This document shows positions 59,656-64,000 of a stretch of DNA of 64,000 bases, one piece after another. The position numbers and the translations under genes are program-made. This DNA comes from Kiritimatiellota bacterium (GTDB lineage: Bacteria; Verrucomicrobiota; Kiritimatiellia; JAAZAB01). The stretch spans positions 1 through 64,000 of the forward strand of contig JAPLSY010000084.1 of NCBI GenBank assembly GCA_026398415.1. The letters are read 5' to 3'. How positions within the stretch are numbered: position 1 is the stretch's first letter; each line of letters begins with the position of its first letter. The notes beneath the pieces were generated by a model, which was not told the DNA's origin, ran no database searches, and saw only the letters and a list, made by a program, of their open reading frames with translations.

Positions 59656-59770
59656 GGATTCCCGACCCAGGCTCCGCGGCTCGACTGAGCTCGTCGCTCG
59701 ACCCAGAGGCTCTCGACGGGCCGAAGTCCGAAGCGCTTCGCCGAGGCAAGTCAGGTCGGGAATGACAAAC
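59656..59770 (+). repeat. Nested repeat: family B long element inserted in a family A repeat
   Basis: The left half ggattcccga (59656-59665) and the right half tcaggtcgggaatgacaaac (59751-59770) together equal the intact repeat at 38719-38748. They are separated here by about 85 bp that match the family B element of scpA. Confidence 0.88.
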
Positions 59771-59820
59771 AATGGTCATTTATTCTGCCTGCCCAGCGTA
59801 GCCTCTGGGCGAAGCAGGAT

Positions 59821-59880
59821 CATTCCCACGACCAGGCTCCGCCGGAGCGCTTCGCCCAGGCGAGAAGCGGGAATCCAAAC
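59821..59880 (+). repeat. Nested repeat: family B short unit inside a GGAATCC palindrome
   Basis: cattcccacga (59821-59831) and gaagcgggaatcc (from 59864) are the two halves of a cattcccgcgaaagcggg-type palindrome. The 33-bp B unit lies between them, with a possible 3-base (cga) duplication. Confidence 0.75.
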
Positions 59881-59886
59881 CTTAAG

Positions 59887-62800
59887 TTAGCTCGGCATGT
59901 CTGGCGAGGTATCACCGGCGGGTGGCTTCTCAACGGCCATCGGTTCCCGAGAATCCTCAAGCGGTGCGTTCTCCGGCTGGATAGCGGCTGCGGCCGATGC
60001 CGCCGTTGCGGCCGGTGCCGCCAGCGCGGCGGGCGCCTCGGCACGCTGATCTCCCTTTAAGTCTGTCGTCTGTCGTCTGTCGTCCGATTTATCCTGGGGA
60101 GCCCCCGCGTGATGATGCTCCTTGAAGCGCATGGACATGATCCGGGAGACCTTGTCGGACTCCATCGTGACCCCGTAAAGCGTCCCGGCCGCGCCAATGG
60201 TCGCACGATTGTGGGTAATGACCAGAAATTGCGACTGGTTTAAAAAGCCCTTCAGCACCTTGATAAACCGGTGGATGTTGGAATCGTCCAATGCCGCGTC
60301 CAATTCATCCAGCAGGCAGAACGGGCTGGGCTTGACCATGTAAATGGAAAACAGCAACGCCACCGCCGTCATCGTGCTTTCGCCGCCCGACAGCAGGGTA
60401 ATGCTCTGGAGCCGTTTTCCAGGCGGACGGGCATACACCTCAATGCCGCATTCCAGGATGTCTTCTTCATCCGTCAGGATCAGCTTGGCCGTGCCGCCGC
60501 CGAACAACTGCTGGAACATAGCCTGAAAATGCTCATTGATCTGGGCAAATGTTTTCGAGAACATTTCCATCGTGGTCTGATTTATTTTACGGATCAGATC
60601 CATCAACTGCTGTTTGGATTTGACCAGGTCATCCTGCTGTTGGGTCAGGAAATCGAACCGTTCCTGGAGCTGCTTGTATTCGTCAATGGCCCCGGTATTG
60701 ACCGGCCCCATGGACTCAATCTTCGCGCGCAGCTCCGCAACCTGGCTTTCCATGGCTTCCGCGGCAGGGCGAACACCATCGCTCCACTCCGGTTCAGGCT
60801 CTGCCTGAATGGCCTCAGCCGTCAGACGATAGTCGCCCGTCACGCGCTCCAGGATATGCTCGTGCTTCATTCGGGCTTCGGCGCATTTCACGGTCAGTTC
60901 GTTCTTGCGGGTGCGCTGTGCCTCGATATCCACGCGCCGTTTCTTGACCTGTTCATCCAGGATCTTGAACTCGGCCTGTTGCCGTTCACGCTTTTCCTGG
61001 AGGGCCTGCAGGCGCTCAGCCTGGGTCTTGAGGGTGGCCTCGAAGTCGGGGATCTTCTGCTGGGCTTCCGTCACCGACTGCTTAAGGGCCTCGATAGTCG
61101 TCCGGTATTCCTCCACCCGCGCCGCGCGTTCCCGGATCGTCGCTTCGGCTTGCGCAATGCGGTCGCTGAGCGGTTGATGCTGGGATACCAGGTGCTCGAC
61201 GGCCTGGCGATGCTGGGCGGCGCACACGTTGGCGGCCATGACTTCATTCAGCATCTGCTTGTGATCATGTTCCAAAGCCGTCAGGTCGCGGTTCCGGGTT
61301 TCCACCATGAGCTTGATTTCGCCGCGGCGGGCGTGGCAGGTGTCCATTTCCGCGATCATCGCGCTCTTGCGCTCGGGTGAACAGCCCTGTTTTTCCAGTT
61401 CGTGCAATTCGTAAGTCACCGTTTCCAGATTGTCTCGTACCTGATTGGTCTGACGAACCACCAACTCCTGTTCGCCTTCGCGCCGGGCCAAAGCCTGTCG
61501 TTTTTCTTCCAAAGCCGCGCGGGAGAGTTGAATCGCCTCGGCTTGCGCCGTCTGCCGGAGCACAATGGCATCGAGTTCGCCCGCCAAAATGTCGGCCGCC
61601 ACGTGCAGGCCGGACAGCGTTTCCTGGAGCGCGGCAACCTGGTGCCGCTGAGCCAGCGGATTCCGGATACGCTCGTCACCGTGATACAGCTCGCACGCAC
61701 CATTGCCCCGCACCAGCGCGCCTTGCCGCGTCACATACACCGCATTGGGCGGAATAACCGGCGGCAACGCCTCGAACGAATCTATGACCCAGACTTGGCC
61801 CAGCAGGCGCCGCAACAAGGGACGCACGGCCTCCGCCGCGGTCACGTGCTCAACCAGCGCCACGGCGGGAATGCCCGCTACAGCGGAAATGTCCGCTACA
61901 GCCGCCCCGGCCTCGGGTACACTGGCCGCCAGCAGACAAATCGAACCTTGCGGGTCGGAGGCCAATCGTTGGATCAGGTCGCGCGCACAGGCAGCGTCAG
62001 TCACGACCACGGCATCCAGCCACATCCGCAGAACGGCTTCCAAGGCTTGGGCGTAGTCGGGTTCGGCGGCAATCTGATCCGCCAGGGCACCAAGCACACA
62101 GTTTTTATCCAAGCCCAGCGCGGCCGGATCGTTCAGCACTTGCTTGACGCTATCGGAAAATTCGCCCTTCTCCGCCAAACTCTTTGTAAGCAGCGCGATC
62201 TGGGCAGTCAGTGCGGCAGCCTGGGACTGGTTTGCGTTCCGCCGGTTTTCACGATCCTTGCTGTCCGCCGCCAGGCGTTCGTGGTCGGCCAGGAGCGTTT
62301 GCAAATCCTGGTCGGCATGGGTAACGGCATCCGTCAGCACCTTCAGGGTTTGGACGGATTCCCCCATACGCTTGTCGTGGTTTTCCAGGACGAGTTTCAG
62401 ATTGGCCTGCTCGGCGGCACACCGCTCCCGGCGGCTGACAATATGGCGATCCTCGTTCTCCATCTGGTGGAGCTCGTTCTGGAGCTTGGAGTGCCGATCG
62501 TCGAGTTCCAGCATTTCGCCCAGCATTTTCTGGACGTCCTGCTTGGTCTGGTCCATGGCCTGTTCGTGCTGGGCGTTAATCCGGGACTTGGCCAACAGGT
62601 CGGCCTCGGCGGTCTTCAATTTCTCGCCCACCTCTTTCAGCTTGGTCTGGCTTTGCGCCAGGGCGCGGCGATCATTATCCAGTTCCTGGGTGACGCCGGC
62701 GATGTCGCGGGTATCGCGCTGGATCAGGTCCTCCAGCTCGCGTATGCGCCGCCGGTTGATTTCCACCTCCTGGCGCGTGCGTTCCAACAACGCTTGCATC

Positions 62801-63675
62801 TCCATATCGGCCTGGCGCTGTCCGGCAATCTCGCGTTCGATGTCGCTCAAGCCGTCGCGGAGCGTTTCGCCCTGCTCTTCGTGGCGCCGGATATCCTGCT
62901 GGAGCGTCTCGATGGTCACGTTCAGGGCCGCCAGGGTGGTGTCCATGGCGGAAAGTTCGCCGGCGATGCCTTGCAGTTTTTCGCGTGACAAAAAGATGTC
63001 CAGCCGGCGCAGTTCATCGAACAGCGTCCGGTAGCGGGCGGCCTTGCCGGCCTGGCGCTGGAGCGAGATAATCTGGCGCTTGACTTCCTTGATAATGTCG
63101 GCCAGGCGCAACAGGTTGTTTTCGGTCTGCTCCAGCTTGCGCAGGGCCTCGCGCTTGTCGGTCTTGAACTTGGTAATGCCGCTGGCTTCCTCGAATATTT
63201 CACGCCGGTCATCCGGGCGCGCGCGCAGGATCAGGTCAATGCGCCCCTGCTCCATCAGCGAGTAGGAGTTCGTGCCAATCCCCGTATCCATGAACAGACG
63301 CTGGATGTCCTTGAGACGGCAGGGTGTTTTATTGATGAAGTACTGGCCCTCGCCGGTATGGAACACGCGGCGGGTAACGGTGATTTCGTGGTACTCCGTG
63401 CCCAGGGTTTTTTCACAGTCGGTGAAGGTCAGGCTCACTTCCGCCAGGTTCAACGGCTTGCGGGCGTCCGTACCGCTGAAGATGCAGTCTTCCATTTTGG
63501 AGCCGCGCAGGAGTCGTGCGCTCTGCTCACCCAGGACCCAGCGGATGGCATCCGAAATGTTGCTCTTGCCACAGCCATTTGGCCCGACAATGGCGGTAAT
63601 CCCTTCGCCGAATTCGAGCACCGTCCGGTCCGCAAAACTCTTAAATCCAATCAGTTCAAGGTTCTTTAAATGCAC
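59887..63675 (-). CDS. smc: Chromosome segregation protein SMC
   Basis: A 1262-residue condensin ATPase. Walker A GPNGCGKSN is at about 32-40, long coiled coils flank a hinge at about 515-690, and the C-terminal head has LLSGGESTMTAVALLFSIYMVKPSPFCLLDELDAALDDSN (signature and Walker B). Two oddities: the hinge contains a short repeat AAVADISAVAGIPAVALVE (DNA near 61871-61905, aatgtccgctacagc), and about 60 residues after the normal end hold SDDRRQTTDLKGDQ from family P DNA plus an Ala-rich run. The start is GTG with GAGGGG upstream. Confidence 0.96.
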   Translation of the reverse strand: MHLKNLELIGFKSFADRTVLEFGEGITAIVGPNGCGKSNISDAIRWVLGEQSARLLRGSKMEDCIFSGTDARKPLNLAEVSLTFTDCEKTLGTEYHEITVTRRVFHTGEGQYFINKTPCRLKDIQRLFMDTGIGTNSYSLMEQGRIDLILRARPDDRREIFEEASGITKFKTDKREALRKLEQTENNLLRLADIIKEVKRQIISLQRQAGKAARYRTLFDELRRLDIFLSREKLQGIAGELSAMDTTLAALNVTIETLQQDIRRHEEQGETLRDGLSDIEREIAGQRQADMEMQALLERTRQEVEINRRRIRELEDLIQRDTRDIAGVTQELDNDRRALAQSQTKLKEVGEKLKTAEADLLAKSRINAQHEQAMDQTKQDVQKMLGEMLELDDRHSKLQNELHQMENEDRHIVSRRERCAAEQANLKLVLENHDKRMGESVQTLKVLTDAVTHADQDLQTLLADHERLAADSKDRENRRNANQSQAAALTAQIALLTKSLAEKGEFSDSVKQVLNDPAALGLDKNCVLGALADQIAAEPDYAQALEAVLRMWLDAVVVTDAACARDLIQRLASDPQGSICLLAASVPEAGAAVADISAVAGIPAVALVEHVTAAEAVRPLLRRLLGQVWVIDSFEALPPVIPPNAVYVTRQGALVRGNGACELYHGDERIRNPLAQRHQVAALQETLSGLHVAADILAGELDAIVLRQTAQAEAIQLSRAALEEKRQALARREGEQELVVRQTNQVRDNLETVTYELHELEKQGCSPERKSAMIAEMDTCHARRGEIKLMVETRNRDLTALEHDHKQMLNEVMAANVCAAQHRQAVEHLVSQHQPLSDRIAQAEATIRERAARVEEYRTTIEALKQSVTEAQQKIPDFEATLKTQAERLQALQEKRERQQAEFKILDEQVKKRRVDIEAQRTRKNELTVKCAEARMKHEHILERVTGDYRLTAEAIQAEPEPEWSDGVRPAAEAMESQVAELRAKIESMGPVNTGAIDEYKQLQERFDFLTQQQDDLVKSKQQLMDLIRKINQTTMEMFSKTFAQINEHFQAMFQQLFGGGTAKLILTDEEDILECGIEVYARPPGKRLQSITLLSGGESTMTAVALLFSIYMVKPSPFCLLDELDAALDDSNIHRFIKVLKGFLNQSQFLVITHNRATIGAAGTLYGVTMESDKVSRIMSMRFKEHHHAGAPQDKSDDRRQTTDLKGDQRAEAPAALAAPAATAASAAAAIQPENAPLEDSREPMAVEKPPAGDTSPDMPS
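60061..60092 (-). repeat. Family P repeat in the smc tail
   Basis: On the smc strand: gacgacagacgacagacgac, encoding DDRRQTTD. It follows the conserved end of SMC, in the sense direction. Confidence 0.85.
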
Positions 63676-63696
63676 AAACCCCTCGCCATATACGAG

Positions 63697-63710
63697 CCGG
63701 TAATTACCGG
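63697..63710. promoter_or_regulatory. 14-bp perfect palindrome upstream of smc
   Basis: ccggtaattaccgg lies 21 bases before the smc GTG, where an operator could overlap the 5' untranslated region or promoter. No partner protein can be named. The rest of 63676-63788 has no recognised feature. Confidence 0.35.
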
Positions 63711-63788
63711 TGGTTTAACCCTAACGGCTAAAATTTCGTATACCATACCAAGGGTAACAAAACAATGCAACCACAATCTGTAGTGATT

Positions 63789-64000
63789 TTACGCTCCCGA
63801 AGTCTTACTGGGTTTATTGATGGCCAGGCTGGAAAACGGATTGCCCAGGGGTGCGGCCGGAAGCTGAGCGGCGGAGCGCGAACGCAACTCCTGCTCGATC
63901 CTGACAAGGGTCTCATTTAATTGATCGAGGAATACGGAACAGGCCATGGTTTCGGCGCCGGCTCCTTCCGTGGTCTCGCGTTCGAGTCGGTCGGAGGTAA
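63789..64000 (-). CDS. 3' end of an unidentified gene (runs off the window)
   Basis: The minus-strand frame is open from base 64000 to a TAA at 63789-63791: about 70 codons, reading SDRLERETTEGAGAETMACS, then VFLDQLNETLVRIEQELRSR, then a Ser/Ala/Pro-rich tail. The helical VFLDQLNETLVRIEQELRSR part looks like a short coiled coil. An internal ATG exists, but the frame continues upstream, so the true start lies outside. Family unknown. It would run ahead of smc on the same strand. Confidence 0.55.
   Translation of the reverse strand, partial: TSDRLERETTEGAGAETMACSVFLDQLNETLVRIEQELRSRSAAQLPAAPLGNPFSSLAINKPSKTSGA

Noticed and set aside
61402-62988. A 528-codon plus-strand open frame opposite smc
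   Set aside because: It lies fully antisense to a clear SMC gene, has no recognisable domain and is a product of GC-rich codon bias. The same applies to long antisense frames over gltA, groEL, PDH E1 and the kinase.

Overview
This is a bacterial chromosome segment, GC-rich in genes and with an AT-rich patch upstream of dnaK. The gene set suggests a PVC-group bacterium (Verrucomicrobiota, Kiritimatiellota or Lentisphaerota). It includes an LL-diaminopimelate aminotransferase, several uroporphyrinogen-decarboxylase-like proteins that are not HemE, TIM-barrel sugar isomerase and amidohydrolase genes, a one-pass Ser/Thr kinase, a Tat-leader AmrS-like radical SAM enzyme and a fused PDH E1. No rRNA or marker tree is available, so the phylum is an inference. 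Gene order looks like an ordinary heterotroph: short operons separated by repeat-filled gaps.

Layout. 1-382: the 3' part of tRNA-Gly(CCC), then a 332-bp GIY-YIG nuclease unit that recreates the tRNA tail. 431-6274: smpB, a sorbitol-type dehydrogenase, dapL, a membrane protein coupled to thiD, and a URO-D-like protein. 6368-10328: a Ser/Thr kinase and queD/queE. 10610-14094: a second URO-D-like protein, a sugar isomerase-like protein and an amidohydrolase. 14122-18528: a probable island at tRNA-Arg(ACG) carrying brnTA, three membrane or exported proteins, a DUF2284 protein and three MITE-like elements. 18689-25131: tRNA-Pro, a Cache-like protein, a SIMPL protein, gltA, manA, a ROK kinase, parB and tRNA-His. 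25164-36508: purC, a third URO-D-like protein, a sialidase-like protein, purB, an EFR1-type ferredoxin, purA, glmS and aroC. 36790-40592: two membrane proteins, an AmrS-like enzyme and a RelE/RHH toxin-antitoxin pair. 40699-47230: the pyruvate dehydrogenase operon. 47380-51901: dnaK-groES-groEL with a clear terminator, then rpoZ. 52328-55203: a TSUP transporter, an unknown TIM-barrel protein and trpS. 55445-63675: scpA-scpB-pheA-hisC facing smc, so all three condensin subunits lie within 8.3 kb. 63789-64000: the 3' end of an unknown gene.

The most unusual property is a set of dispersed short repeats that do not respect gene boundaries. Family P (GACAGACGACGG-like short-period repeats) sits directly after stop codons, or forms C-terminal tails, almost always on the sense strand. 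Family B (a 33-bp unit and an 86-bp longer form) is found between genes, inside scpA and scpB, and inserted into another repeat at 59656-59770. An 18-bp repeat unit of the kinase gene also occurs in queE, read in the other direction. SMC, ScpA and ScpB all carry such sequence in their C-terminal tails. Together with the tRNA-Gly GIY-YIG unit and the tRNA-Arg island, these are the best candidates for undescribed biology. Functions are assigned by motif and family recognition only; no database search was possible.
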